Below the pieces are notes generated by a model. That model was not told the DNA's origin, made no database searches, and saw only the letters and a program-made list of their open reading frames with translations. 64,000 bases of DNA, from assembly GCA_018907035.1 (NCBI GenBank), contig JACCIC010000003.1, positions 6,209,001-6,273,000 on the forward strand. Reading direction: 5' to 3'. The position numbers and the translations under genes were made by a program. Numbering within the stretch: position 1 is the first letter of the stretch; every line of letters starts with the position of its first letter. Positions 50,361-62,950 of the stretch are shown here, piece by piece. The DNA comes from Sycobia sp. Sy_11. Its lineage: Eukaryota; Arthropoda; Insecta; Hymenoptera; Epichrysomallidae.

Positions 50361-52040
50361 TAGGTGGTTCAATCGAGAATAAAATTTGAAAAAGTAATAC
50401 AAATGAAGGACGAATTCAATTACATTTCATCGACATTGCAAAACGAAAAAAAATCTCTTCTTATAAGCATATTTTTACATATTGGTCCAGTTGGTAGTTG
50501 CGCCAGTAGAAGGAAAATTTGTATATGAAAAATTTTTCACCCCCATCTATGGCCAAAATCCATTTATTGTCGTCGATCTGAGTGGAGAGCCGATTTAATT
50601 ATACGATGAGAAATGGCACATGTAGCTGATTGTTTAAATAGTACGACGCTTGATTTTAAATACTGCTTGTCGCCAGAGTCGATGGCTGGATAAGATAACA
50701 GATACGGATATGTAGTAGACATTTCCAGACCTGTGTTAAATATAGCAGCTAGCTTCCATTTATAAGCATTCAATGCGGCCAAATGTCATTTATTGTCCTA
50801 GAAATTTGGCTAATAATAATAATAATAACAACAATAATCAACTTAAAAGATACGCCGATATAAAAAGAAAGACGCCTGGCTGACACCACGGATATATTGA
50901 ATTTATTTAAATTAAAATAATTTTTATAAAAAGATCCAAGTGTAATCGTAATATTTTTTTCTTTCTTAAATCAACATTTGAACAATTATTGAAGCGTAGC
51001 TTCTTTTTTATAATGCTTTGTTGTTAAACATAAAACATCTATTATTCTAATGTATGTATAATATACGATTTTTGTGCCATTTGTGCAAACGGAATTACCA
51101 GCTCTGTTAATATTTTTCTAGCCAATGTGTAGGTGTATAATTTTTAAATGTAAAAATTCCAAATTAAGACACGTTTAAATTTTTAAATGATCGTAAAAAT
51201 TTTTATTGAGACAGTTCAAAGTTTATTGATCTGTTTTCGATATAAAGAATGGCTCTTTCATTATTGATGAGCATGGATAACAAAACCTAAGCGATATAAC
51301 TTCATTGAATTTACTTCATGTAAGTGGTAAACGATATGAAAAAAATAATTTGTCACTATATTTATTGACTTATAGTATACTAGAAAATGTTAATTTATAC
51401 ATACAGGCTATGTCACATTGTCATACAAAAAATATTAATATCAATGTAATACTTTATTACGATTAGCATTCATGAAATATTATATTCATCTGATATAAAA
51501 ATAATATATAATTAATATAAAAAATATAAGTATTCTTGTAAAATTTTAATAATAAATCATATAATTTAGAGAAACTCGTGTGAGTCAGGACGTGAGAATT
51601 TTTCGGATCAAATTCAATATTATTACGGAATTTTAACTTTCATACAAAAATATAGTCGTTATTTACATCATTCTTACTTGAAACAGCGAATGTGTTTTCA
51701 TAAATATCTTGTTTTGAATAAGATCCTAATAATACAAGCGTGTGAAAAAGTATACTTGGTGTTTTGTAAATATATTATACACGAAAAAGTATACTTTGTC
51801 GCTCACGCTCTTTCTTTCTCTCTTCCCATTATACCCTACCCTTCTCATTAATTTTCTATATCTCCTAAAAATATTAATCAATCACAAGTGGAAATAGACG
51901 AGATTATCGGCCACGTCCTTCGAAAAGCCATGAATTCTATTAATATAATTTACTCTTAGAGTTAGAGAGATGTATAACGAATATTATGGATTCTTGTAAT
52001 GGTCCGGTAATATTAAAAGAAGATCAGCACTTTTTAGACG
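50361..52040. other. AT-rich stretch, nothing recognised
   Basis: An (AAT)n tract sits at 50811-50826. No gene is supported. Confidence 0.5.
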
Positions 52041-52388
52041 CGGATTTGCGCGTGAAATAGTAAGCAAGCGGTTGATGAAGAGGGCGTGAAAGGGAGGGAA
52101 AGAGAGATGATTTCAACTGAAGCATATATATAGGTATATGTATATATATAATCGTCAACGGGGCGAGATATCGTTGGTGGGAAAGGCTATATATGCACGT
52201 TACATCGTCAGTGAGACAGAGCGCGGCGAATAGACGCTAGAACGACCCGATAACGTGATTTACGCTCGCGCTCTCCGGCAGTAATTAATGTGCTCTATAT
52301 CTGCATCCGTCTCTCTCCCACTCCCCCCTCCTCTCAATAGTGAGGAAGAAAGGGGCATGTGGAAGATCTCTGCAGGGAGATACATCCT

Positions 52389-52431
<43 letters not shown>

Positions 52432-52680
52432 TTTTTTTCCTTTGAAAAACAATAGAAAATCGGCGACGGGAGCGCGAACCGCGTATCGCGCATACTCGGA
52501 TGCGCGGCGGTATCGACGAGGGCTCTCCTCGCCCCCTTTGCTCATTCTTTCGCTATCGCATTTGCCTCTGCCGCCGACTAATAGCGTTCGACAAATTATC
52601 CGTCCCGATACCCGCCAAGGTGGTCGATTCGCCTGGCGCGGAATTCCGAAACCACGCTTACAGTATTTTTAACAAAATAA
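52041..52680. other. GC-rich island with (TA)n
   Basis: TA array at 52391-52429 between CpG-rich unique flanks (52150-52380 and 52455-52660). Confidence 0.5.
52391..52429. repeat. (TA)n microsatellite
   Basis: Pure TA, 39 bases. Confidence 0.95.
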
Positions 52681-53270
52681 TCTAATTATAAAAAAGTCGG
52701 GCGGCCCCTATTTGTAATAATCAACACTTTAATATGAGCTAAGAAAACAAAAAATTCATTTTTTTAATTCAAAATCAAAATTCATTTTTTTGTACAGGAT
52801 AATTTGACTGCGTTTACATCAACATAGTTATTTATATCTACAATATCTGCAGTTTCTGATTCTGAACACAAAATCTGAAACGGTGGATGTGAAAGAAATT
52901 TTTTTTTGTAAAGGTCGAACAGCGTTTTTTACTAATAAAATTCATTTTGATTTTCAGATTTTAGGTTCTATATTTGAAACTGGACAGGTATTCTTATTAT
53001 CAATAAGGATTGTTTGACTGTGATAATAATTATATTATATTAATTTATCAAAAAGACTGTAAGACTGATAAATATATTTATTTCTTTTAGTTATCTAACT
53101 AGAAATAATATTCTATATTTTAAAACGTATTAAGGAAACTTGAATCGATTTAATCATTAAAAATATCGTAAGACCGATAAAAATATCTATTGATGCATTT
53201 GGTTAAAATTGCGACGATCAGGCTGTATAGTCAATAGAGCCTAATACGCGCAAGACTTGATTGTCAAATA
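52681..53270. other. AT-rich stretch, nothing recognised
   Basis: No supported signal. Confidence 0.5.
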
Positions 53271-53610
53271 ATTAACCACGCTAAAATATAATTAAAATAC
53301 TGCGTGCGCGAAGGTCTGATCTACCTGCCCCGCGAACTTTGGCCAAGGGAGAGCAGAGGGGGACTCGCGCGCGTAGCGAGTAATAGCCGCGGCTGCGCGG
53401 CAGCCAGCGTGGAAATGATGTCCCGCCCTCACCGCGCCTACGAAATGCGGTAAAAGCGCGAGTCGCTGCATAATGGGCGCCCGGTTTTGATTAAATAATG
53501 TAAAACTTTCGCTTTTGACACTTTTATATTTTTTAATATTCAGTACATATATGAAAGCATACGTGCAAATGTATATTGGTGTAAATAAGTAAATAGTCAC
53601 GCATAAGCGA
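53271..53610. other. Compact GC-rich unique patch
   Basis: About 200 bases of CpG-rich, repeat-free sequence (53300-53490) with sharp borders to AT-rich DNA. A minus-strand frame crosses it but has no clear splice sites. A conserved non-coding element is the more likely reading. Confidence 0.35.
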
Positions 53611-54180
53611 GCGTCCTCAAGGAGAAAATATCAGATTAATTATTATTTACGTGATTGTTATTATTACAATCATTAGTAATGATAATTATAATTATTATTG
53701 TAATAAATAAATATGATTTATAATCCTAGTCCGAATTAAATTGAGAATTATTATTATAAGACGGTTCCGTAATTATTATAATAAGTATAATTTATATTAT
53801 AGGAATACGAACGTCCTCAACGACAAATTCGCGAATACGCATTATTATTATTATTATTATTATTATATATTATTATTATTATTATTATTATTATTATCAT
53901 TATTATTATTATAATGTTGACAAAAGCGTTGTTAGGTCTTACGGCCGAAAGAGAGCTTCCTAGGTCTTAATTATAGACCATTAAAGGCTCCATTAAAGAC
54001 CAGCGGCTTCTTTAAATCATCCTTTATTTCCTGGTGAGATTTGATCCTGGGTGCGCGGTACTTGTTCAAAGAACAGTTCGTGTCAATATTCACACCACCC
54101 TCAGTAAATAGATATAATAATAATAATAACTATAATAATAATGCTAAAAGCGTGCGTTCTAGTATAAATATATATATATA
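53611..54180. other. ATT-rich region next to the retroelement remnant
   Basis: ATT arrays (53839-53915) are followed by a more complex 240-base block (53926-54110) with a GGTCT/AGACC hairpin at 53963-53979. Given the reverse-transcriptase piece just downstream, this block may be more of the same decayed element, but no frame in it is recognisable. Confidence 0.4.
53839..53915. repeat. (ATT)n trinucleotide repeat
   Basis: ATT units with a TATA break near 53865 and a CATT break near 53898. Confidence 0.9.
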
Positions 54181-54306
54181 ACTCGCAGACGTATAGAGAC
54201 GGTAATTCCGATCATCTTAAGGACGGAAAGATTGGAGACCAGGAGTGAAATCAAGTATCTTGGGGTAACCTTGGATACGAAGCTGAGCTTCTGGCCGCGA
54301 CTATAA
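54181..54306 (+). pseudogene. Remnant of a non-LTR retrotransposon reverse transcriptase (Jockey/R1-like)
   Basis: One frame from 54181 reads 41 codons to a TAA at 54304-54306. It contains the stretch SEIKYLGVTLDTKLSFWP, which is the characteristic KYLGV.LD.KL.F segment just after the catalytic domain of Jockey/I/R1-type reverse transcriptases. The usual following residues (H plus a helix) are lost: the frame hits a stop straight after WPRL. The frame upstream runs into a short TA repeat with no catalytic YxDD motif, so only a small 5'- and 3'-truncated piece survives. It cannot be active. The clade assignment within the non-LTR elements is from memory of the motif, not from an alignment. Confidence 0.7.
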
Positions 54307-55608
54307 ATATCTATAGTCTCTGTTACTTATGTATGTATATATATATTAAATTAAGAGTATACTTTGCTTGATTTTGTAAGTAAAAACTGTGTTCGGTTAT
54401 TTTCCCGCTTTACGGAATAACTTCCTTTCCTTTCAAACTGATCCTTGCGATACCGCGTAAGCTATCCCGAGGGAAAAGTGAAAACGTTACAAAATCAAGT
54501 TGAAAATATCTTCCATCAATTACTAATGCGAAGCTCTACATTTCAGGAAATAATTAGATTCTAACACTTATCTCATCACCCGAGTATAACATGACTTCTA
54601 CTTAGATTAATGATGAATATATCTGCATTATTTTAATTATAATTATATATTCAATAATTAATTAGCTTAAATTATTGAAACAATCTATTATTGTAAAGGA
54701 ATAAAAGCTTATTGTTTCCAAAATTTTGTTTTGATACTCAATAAAAATTTATATTCTTTAATACAGATTATTTCAAGGGAATATTTATTCTAATTATTCG
54801 AAGTTACGAAGTGGCGTGCTCGATTTACAATATCGAATTGATATAACAACAGCATAATATAATTAGAGCACTTACTGAAAATTATAATTTATAATCTTAC
54901 TTTTTCATGAAATTTAAATATCTTTTTTTATTATTTATTTCACTGGTGATAAAAATTGAGAATTTGGATTAATCGAATAATAAAAATTTGAAATATGACA
55001 CTTATTGATTTTTTTATCGTTATATTTTTAACATTCAGATTTTTTCCTTGAGAAACCAATATTGACCATGTTTTGATGTTCATTGTACTCTGCAAGGTCA
55101 GTTAGAGATTCAATTTGTTTTTTTTTTCCTGTATTTTGTAAATCCTGTACTTTGATTCTAAAAGAAGAGAATAAATTACGTTGAAAAAAGGGGTATTTAG
55201 TATTATTATTATGATTGACAACTTAAGCTACGCAAATTTCTAGGAGCAGACCACAAATGCAAAACAAGCGTTACGGTCAACTTGAATTTCGTACGTGGAT
55301 CTTAAATTGGTTCTGTTAATATAAAATGTTTTCTTCCAGAATAGGGGGTCCATTTGATAAAAAAAAAAAAAAAAAAAACAAAGCTGACCTAGTGTCTTTC
55401 AAGATTATAGTCACGTTTAAATCCTAGACTATTGCCAGATTTCCCATTGGAACAAATTCTAAAAGTTCGACAACGATTTAACTGTGCCGATATTCTTGAC
55501 GCGATTTCCATAAAAGACAAATGCACTAGGCTCGTAAACCATCGATCGGCACATTTAAAAACTCGGCCCGACTTGCTATGATTACGCAATCAATCATCAT
55601 CGACTCAC
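54307..55608. other. AT-rich probable intron (downstream side of the exon)
   Basis: AT-rich, with an A18 run near 55361-55378. The first bases read from the exon are the GTGAGT donor at 55608-55603. No further exon is recognised. Confidence 0.5.
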
Positions 55609-55976
55609 CTGTGATGGCCGCCGTAGGCGATATCGCCGAGGGATTGGCCCGGGGCGGGGGCGAGAAGGCGCCCGCCAGATAGCCGCTCCTATCGGCCAGC
55701 GCCTGCTTGGCCTTCTCGACGCTCTGCTTCAGCTGCTGGAAGGTGCTGCCGCAGGTGAGGCCCCGATAGGGCCAGTTCTCCTGCTTGACGCCGCCGATGC
55801 CGCCGCCGCCGCCGCCGCCAATGGGTGAGGTCACGGGCGCGGAGCCGCCACCGCCGCCGGAGGCGGCTCCCCCGCCTCCGCCGCCCGCGGCCGAGGCCGC
55901 GCCCGCAGTCGGACCCTTGAGATCGAGCGCACCTGCGTACGAACAGCTGGCGCTGTCGTACATCACCAAAGCGCCC
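55609..55976 (-). CDS. Internal coding exon of an unrecognised, probably nuclear regulatory protein
   Basis: Seen: on the minus strand a T/C-rich tract ends in ATCAG at 55977, followed by an open frame of 122 complete codons that stops at a perfect CAG/GTGAGT donor (intron starts at 55608). The first base completes a codon begun in the previous exon, and the last base starts one finished in the next (entry needs two bases, exit leaves one). Residues 1-23 are mixed and carry MYDSASCSY; 24-62 are Gly/Ala/Ser-rich with three poly-Gly runs; 63-66 are VKQE, a match to the SUMO consensus; 67-77 include WPYRGLTCG; 80-93 (QQLKQSVEKAKQAL) should form a charged helix; 103-122 are Pro/Ser/Ala-rich. There is no signal peptide or membrane segment. 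An in-frame ATG at residue 5 could be an alternative start, but the acceptor argues for an internal exon. No DNA-binding domain lies in this exon, so a transcription-regulator role is inference. Confidence 0.7.
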
Positions 55977-58480
55977 CTGATTTGGCGAGCGGCGAAAAGG
56001 GAGGAGCGAAAAAAAAAATAAAACAGACAATTAATATACTTATTTATTACGGATCGTGGAGTGATTTTTTGGGGGGTGTATGAAGATAGTGGATTGATCA
56101 GGGCTGGATTTACGTAAGGATCTGTGCGCTCGGGCACGGTATCGTTGCCTAACGACCTACATTAACAATATATTTGATTGGTTTATTCTGTTCGATAAAT
56201 TTCAGTTATACAGATATTCTATACATACAGTCTTCTGCATAGTCTACTGCGGAAAATTGATTATTGGCTATAGTGGTAAACATAATGTTACGAGACTTAT
56301 CTAAAAACTGATATTAAAGGATGAAATTTGGTATTTGCAACAAGTTTAAGAAGATTCAAGAATATCTCTATTATTCGTAAATTTTTTCAAACTCTAAAGT
56401 GTTAAAAGTTGTTAAGATGCCTAATCGTATATAATGCGTTCATTACTGATGTTAGACTTTTATCGACTTCGTCAAAATCTCTATAACATTAGGCATTCAT
56501 CAATATTGCTGCACGTTATTGGAAGTTGACAGATTTTTTTTGAACGATATCAAGAAGTGCACATCTTCAAATTCCCGAAGTATTTGATAAATTTCAATCA
56601 AACTTGGAGATTTTCAGCTAATTCTAACAGGTAAATTGTTTCCACTAAGCTTCGAATTTAAATATCCTGCCATTAAAGCGACAGTCTGTTTAGCTACAAA
56701 TTATAATCATATCTATAGTTATAATATTTTATAAAATCAAATTAGACATTTAAATCATTTCTTTTACGCAGAGTTCTTACATAGCCCGTAGGCCCTTAGC
56801 AATTCAAATCGAGGCTTACTATTAATAATTAATAAGGTATTTAGGATGGGTTTCTTAAAGTACTTAAAAATATCGTAATAAGGATTGCATCAAATAGTTA
56901 AATACGAATACGGTATCTAATAGTATAGTAAACCAGGCGTATGCAGTAATTAACGTCAATGGAACGCGTAGAGAAATTTCAAAATAATTCATTCTTATAC
57001 AATTTAAACAGCAGTTTTAAAACACGATACGTATACAGGATTTCATGTTAATTTACAGAGAGGAATAGCTAGAAAACTTAAAGGATTCAAGAAGAAACCA
57101 ACAAAGCAATCGTTCCGAAAATGAAAAGGGCCTATTCGAATAACTGGATGAATATTTGACCTGGAAACTACTCGGGATTCACTACGTCCACTTTTAATTT
57201 ATTATTTTCTTTACATCTAAAATTCCTTTTGACTCTTAGGAGAAATATATATCGTTGGTTTTATTAAATCCTTATTGAGACATTAGTCCCAGAATTGGGT
57301 CAATTGTACAAATTTGACCTTTCATTTATTGGCAAACTTTTTCGAATTTTTTTTTTTCATTTAATTGGAAATTTTTGAACCATAAATAACAATAAGTGCA
57401 AGACGGATATTAAAAGAAAACTATTAAATTTAAATTCAAAAAATCTTCAACATTAAAGTAGGGATTCCAATTTAAAAAAAAAAATTATCCTGACAAGGTC
57501 CTACGAAAGCCCCGAACTCTAAATTAAATTTGTGAAAGCCCCTCATATTTCCTGAATGGTTTGATAGGCCAGCCAATGTATAAAAATTGTATTAAAAAAA
57601 TTTTCATGACGAAAGCGCTAATTATCTGTCTATATTATTATAGATTTTGATAAACTTTATTAGAAAAAAATGAACAGGATGACGAATTTGAATAAATTAG
57701 TTAAGTATGCATATATCTAATCAATTCTTGTTTAATCATTTTATTACGGATATGCCGTCCATTTTTGGTATAAATTAGATCGTGTTTAGGGTACTGTAAT
57801 AAATAAGATTTTTTATGCGAAAAATTTTAATAATGCACACAAAATAGGTCTTATGTTAATTCATTCGATGTTATAAATGAATATCAGAATAAGATTTCAT
57901 ATTCACAGCTATACGATGCTATTTAAACACCTGAACAGTTCCTTTGCTTTGGATTATCCACCATTACAAAATTTGGTCGTTAATCCTTTCTGTGATAGTA
58001 TTTTCAATATTCGACGGCGATAGTTATGTTACAAAATATACTTATGTTATAGTCAATCGAATGACATAAGTCTGATGAAATATAAATGGAACTTAACGCA
58101 TAGGGAAAATTCTATGAAGTCACCTGAATTGAAATTGTTTAATACTCACATTATTTTAAAAATAATCAACATTATTTGTATAAAATAATGGGTTTTTTAT
58201 TGTATTTTACAAATCTTTGCACATTAGTCAATATGTTTAATTAATGATTAAATCAATAAATGTATTCGTTATATTTCCCATTGTACTTACACTTAAACAT
58301 TTTTTTTTAATATGAAACAAAAAGCCGGAATTATGGAAATCGAAATCGCACAAGGATTGTTTAACCAAGATTTATCATTAAGTTAAGTAAATGGAATTAA
58401 TTGAAAAAGCCATAATTTTAACATTGATCGCGTGAAACGATTTATAACTATCACTGCGCAAAACCATTAGTAGTAGTTTA
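55977..58480. other. AT-rich probable intron (upstream side of the exon)
   Basis: Begins, read on the minus strand, with the acceptor and its pyrimidine tract (55977-56015). The rest is AT-rich with no supported signal. Confidence 0.5.
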
Positions 58481-59020
58481 ATTCCGACAGCTTTCGAATT
58501 GCTCTTATTCGTCGCGCGTCTGTATCATTATATTTTTTTTCTTCAAAAATTTCTCACGCTCCAAAAGACATTCGGAAAAATGTGAGCTCACGCGTCACTT
58601 ATAATCGAGCGCCTAAAAACCATCCAATACTTACTTTATCATTTTGCCACGATCGACGAGTCGCCACTCAAAGTCGAGCCCGTCGACACAAAGACACGTG
58701 TATCCAAGTGAATAATTACCGCGGTTACGTATAGCCCCTCCCCCCCCTGATTACGTTGTGCACGATCCGTTATTATTTCGCTTGGCTCGTCGTTTGCGCC
58801 GTTTTCTTCATTATTCGAACTCCGAGTTCGACTGTCCCGTCGCGGCGCGCACTAATCGCGCACGCAGACAGCATGCTTCCTAATACGCTGGCTTATGACA
58901 GTAGGTTTTTGTTTTTGTTTTTATTCTTTTTTATTTATTTTTTTTTTTTTTTGGTCTCAAAAGAAAGAGAACAGCTTGCTCAAAAGACGCGCGTACGTAC
59001 TTAAACACCAGACGCCTCTC
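58481..59020. other. Moderately GC-rich patch
   Basis: CpG-rich unique sequence (58500-58900) ending in a T-run (58920-58952). No gene is supported. Confidence 0.4.
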
Positions 59021-60890
59021 TGGTTTTCATTGATCAATATATAGTATAAAGGCATTCGAGTCGCGCGTGAACTGTGAATGCTCGAATAATTTATACGTCG
59101 ACGTATTGAGTCCTCGGCATATTAGTTCGTCGTATGTTAATGTGGAATACCGCGTTTGGCTTTTGGCCCGGTTCAGCTGCTCGGCTATTATGCTCGTTAT
59201 AATAAAGACAGACGTGTTTATAATACACTTTAGATGAAAAGACAAAGGAAAGAAAATCATTCCGTTTTCGGCATTCCATTACGAACTGGTTTAAATCCGT
59301 AGTTTCTTTTTGTTGCTCTCTCTCTCTCTCTCTCTCTTTTTTCTCTTTGATCTTCTTAGCTATACAGCCTGCTCCTGGATCGTCAGTGCAATTTCATCTA
59401 TATAGGTCGGTATAATAGAGAGGCCAACGCGCATATGTGCGCAATAATCGTACGAACAATTAGTACTTATTTCATTAGGAATTAGTAATTACAATTAGGA
59501 AAAATATATGCGAGCTTTATAAGACACCCACGTGAATAGCGCGCATTTCTGAGCTTTGAAAAACCGACCTAGCCGCGGAGACGTGGATTTCAATAGAAAA
59601 CGACCAAGCAAATTTCATGAATGTGGAATATTTGTTCTGTCTTACCGAAGTATTCTGTTCGGGAAAAGTGAACTCGAGGAGATTTGGTGAATCAACTCTC
59701 GCAGATTTGGTTTGTGAAAAATTCGAGAGATTTTTTTTTGAAAAGATCTACAAAAAGAATTAAAACGTGATCGGGATAAATTCATTGAAGATCATACTTG
59801 ACATGTAATTATCGGTCTGGTTGTATTTCTCTATTCTAAAATATTTAACTATGTGAGTATTGTAGGAACCAAATGAGAAAATCTTGCGTTCAAAAATTAT
59901 TTGTACGATTAAAATAATAATGTATAATTATTATTGTACTAATGATCGAAAAGAAAAAGCAAATCTATAAATGTATGCTGAAGAAATCGAAAGTAAAAAA
60001 AAGTATCTGGATAATCAGTATTGACAATTATAACACTGAAAATTTGTGGTCCAGATTTAGTATACAAAAATTCTGGGGTTCGAGGATGTCATCGCAATTA
60101 CGAGTAATGAGATAAGATTTTCGAAAAATCACCTGCCACATTAATTATGATTAACAATGTTTTACTTAAAAAATTTGTGAAAGTTTTCCAGAATTGAGCA
60201 AGATAAAGGCCAGATTTCGTCCTATTGCTTAGATCCCAATTCGTATAATGAATATCAGCGTAATCGAAAACATTGTTGCGCAATATTTTTTCTGTGTAAT
60301 TTTTTTGGCACAAATTCACGATTTTCAGTCATCTAATAATTTTAGTGGATGATTAACCTTCTTTTTGAGTAATTTATCTACTTTTCCCAAATTAATATTC
60401 AAATGACATAAATAATTATATTATTTATCTTTGATTGTAATCTATCATCGATTCTGCTTTTATTGCGAAGTATTCCTCAGTATGCGTTTATTTTATAGAA
60501 TTTATCGTAAAATTATTGTTAGCTTTATACGACTGCCCTAACTCTATGAAACTGCATTTTCATTTGAATTCACGGTAATTGTAGGTCACAGCTTAAACTG
60601 TGCCATGTTAAATAATTCGACAATTACTTCATTAAGTACGAAAGAAAAATATTAAAATCGTACAAAGATTGCTTAATTTTTTACCCTGTCATCGTGATAT
60701 GAACATGTAAACACATTAATATTATATGCCCCAACGAGATGTCCAATCATAAGTTGAACAAATACCCTTTCAATTTCATAAAGAAAATTACGAGGGTCTG
60801 CAATTGGCTCACTGTCGAATTAAAAAAAAATGAAACTCATACGGATATTTCACAAATGCAAATATATAGTTTTCTTCCGGTCAATTATAA
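59021..60890. other. AT-rich stretch with small GC-richer patches
   Basis: A short CT tract lies at 59318-59337. No gene is supported. Confidence 0.5.
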
Positions 60891-61577
60891 TCGAAACTTT
60901 TCTTCTTTCAATTGAGCACATTCGACGACGTCTAGCACAAACGCACACATGCACTCACGCAAACGCACGCGCGCACAATCACACATACATATATTGTCGA
61001 TCCTCCTATTATTCATTTCGCCTCTTTATCGCGCACCGAGCACTATATGAATTTTTTCACACACCGTCATTCGACGAACGGGGCGCACTCAAGATACACG
61101 CACGGCAGGACAAAGATCGCCCAAGAACAAAAAATGACCGGACGCTAATGCAATGCCTAATTAATAATCATCATCTTTATATTCATTTTTGTTTCATTCG
61201 ATCGAAAGCCCGCGCGAACAATAATATCTCGGCGATATCATACAAGCACGATGTACCTGCCTCGCCTCCCGCTCCTTGGCACAGGTGTCTTCGAGCCGTT
61301 CCTTTATTTTTCCCCGCGGGTACGAAAGGGAAGAGGGGGAGGGAATTGGAGGGTGGGGGGGAGGGCTCGATCTGTCACGATGCGCGCGCGCGCGAGACTG
61401 CTCGCGCTGTCGTCGTCGTCGCCGTCGTCGCCAACGCCGCCGCGGGCACAGCAAATTGCCTGCTTCCGGGCCTCATTACATCACTCTGTTACTCTGTTAA
61501 CGCTCGCCGGAAACCACTCGCCGCCGCAGCCGCCTCCGTCGTCGTCGTCGTATAGTCGTCGCATATAGTTGCCGGCC

Positions 61578-61580
<3 letters not shown>

Positions 61581-61613
<33 letters not shown>

Positions 61614-61624
61614 CTCTCTCTCTC
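61581..61624. repeat. (CT)n microsatellite
   Basis: CT alternation with one G at 61611. Confidence 0.95.
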
Positions 61625-61748
61625 GTTCTCTCATTCTATCGCGTTTCGTCTCTCTACTCTATATGCACACTGCACACGCGCGCAATATTTAAATGCTCCA
61701 GCAGCAGCGCTAACGGCAGTTTCCAGCGGGCATAGACATATACCCACA

Positions 61749-61772
61749 TACACACACACGCACACACACGCA

Positions 61773-61830
<58 letters not shown>
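61749..61830. repeat. (AC)n microsatellite
   Basis: Pure from about 61776; the left part has CG interruptions typical of ageing repeats. Confidence 0.95.
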
Positions 61831-61834
<4 letters not shown>

Positions 61835-61937
61835 GATACAATAATGTAATGTAGATACAATATAACACACGTCACTCGCGCGTGGCTCACTACAGCATCG
61901 TCGCGCGACAGAGCGAGAAGCGCGTCGCGTTTGTTGC

Positions 61938-61939
<2 letters not shown>

Positions 61940-61996
<57 letters not shown>
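61940..61996. repeat. (TA)n microsatellite
   Basis: Pure TA, 57 bases. Confidence 0.95.
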
Positions 61997-62002
<6 letters not shown>

Positions 62003-62739
62003 GGGAGCAGCGGCGCTACAAGCGTGCGCGCGAACGTTGCACGTCGCACGTGTGTATATGCCCTGGATGTCCCCCCAGCCGGCTATTAATACACCTGCGT
62101 CAATTAGGAAATTTTTTATATCTTTGTATTAAAAAAAAAAAACAAAGATAGAATGTTTATGTTTGTTAATGTTTGTTTTCTTAGGGCGAATCGCGTGCGG
62201 ATCCGTCGATAGCGCTGTCGCGTACTCGGCTATTGTTCGACGCTCCGGGCTCGAATTTACGAAGGTCGACTCGAAACGATTTCCAATTCCAATCAATTGG
62301 AGAAACGGGACGATCGAAGCAGGAACAAATAATTTGTACCAGTTTCCCTCACCTATTCCGTCCCGCTAATGCCGTTATATTAGTTGAAGGAGGCGAGCGT
62401 CTGGCGACGACCTGGCTCTCGCTTATTTATCGCCATTATCGAAGGACGACAATTGACGGCTATCCTATTTTTCCAATGGGTCGCCCAATGTCTCCGCCTG
62501 CCCATCCAATTCCATTGTCCCGAACAGAGCACGAGTGCCGCGCTTCTCGTTTGCCGTGAAACATCGGATAACAGCGCGAAAACTAAGAACGTTTCACTTA
62601 CTTTTTTTTTTATATATCTTTAAAATATTCTCATTTGAACCTGTTCAGTGTATTGGGGGGAACGTGCGCGTGCGCGAAAGCACACATTTTCCTTCTGAAT
62701 TGCAGCAAAACCGTTCTCTGCTGTTCGCGAAGTCGTGCG

Positions 62740-62950
62740 CTTAAACGGATTAATTTAATGCGATAAACGCGCGGCTAATGAATGCCGGCTACGGAAAGGA
62801 TATATGAATGCACGAGGCATTGAAGGCCGAGTTTCGACGCGATCTATGCAATTACGATCGTCATATTATACGCGCCTATGCCCGTGGAAATTAAAAGATG
62901 CGCTTTCAAGGCTTCTGTTGAACGATACAACCATGCGAGGAAATAAATTC
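62740..62950. promoter_or_regulatory. Candidate enhancer / conserved non-coding element
   Basis: Homeodomain-type words cluster here: GGATTA (62747-62752, Bicoid/Otd type), TAATTTAAT (62751-62759) and CTAATGAATG (62775-62784), with a GATAA at 62762-62766. There are no simple repeats. The function is inferred from motif density alone. Confidence 0.25.

Larger units (their letters stand above)
60891..62610. other. GC-rich island with CT, AC and TA arrays and CGT triplets
   Basis: CGT/CCG triplet tracts (61408-61442, 61534-61552), CT (61581-61610), AC (61749-61830), TA (61940-61996), then unique CpG-rich sequence (62180-62590). The 241-codon frame at 60830-61555 ends in triplet repeats and is not called. 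Confidence 0.5.

Noticed and set aside
55785..56021. Plus-strand open frame opposite the real exon
   Set aside because: Its poly-Pro is the antisense of the poly-Gly codons; it is a shadow.
60830..61555. 241-codon plus-strand open frame
   Set aside because: The first half is AT-rich with random-looking composition and the end is CGT/CCG triplets. No domain.
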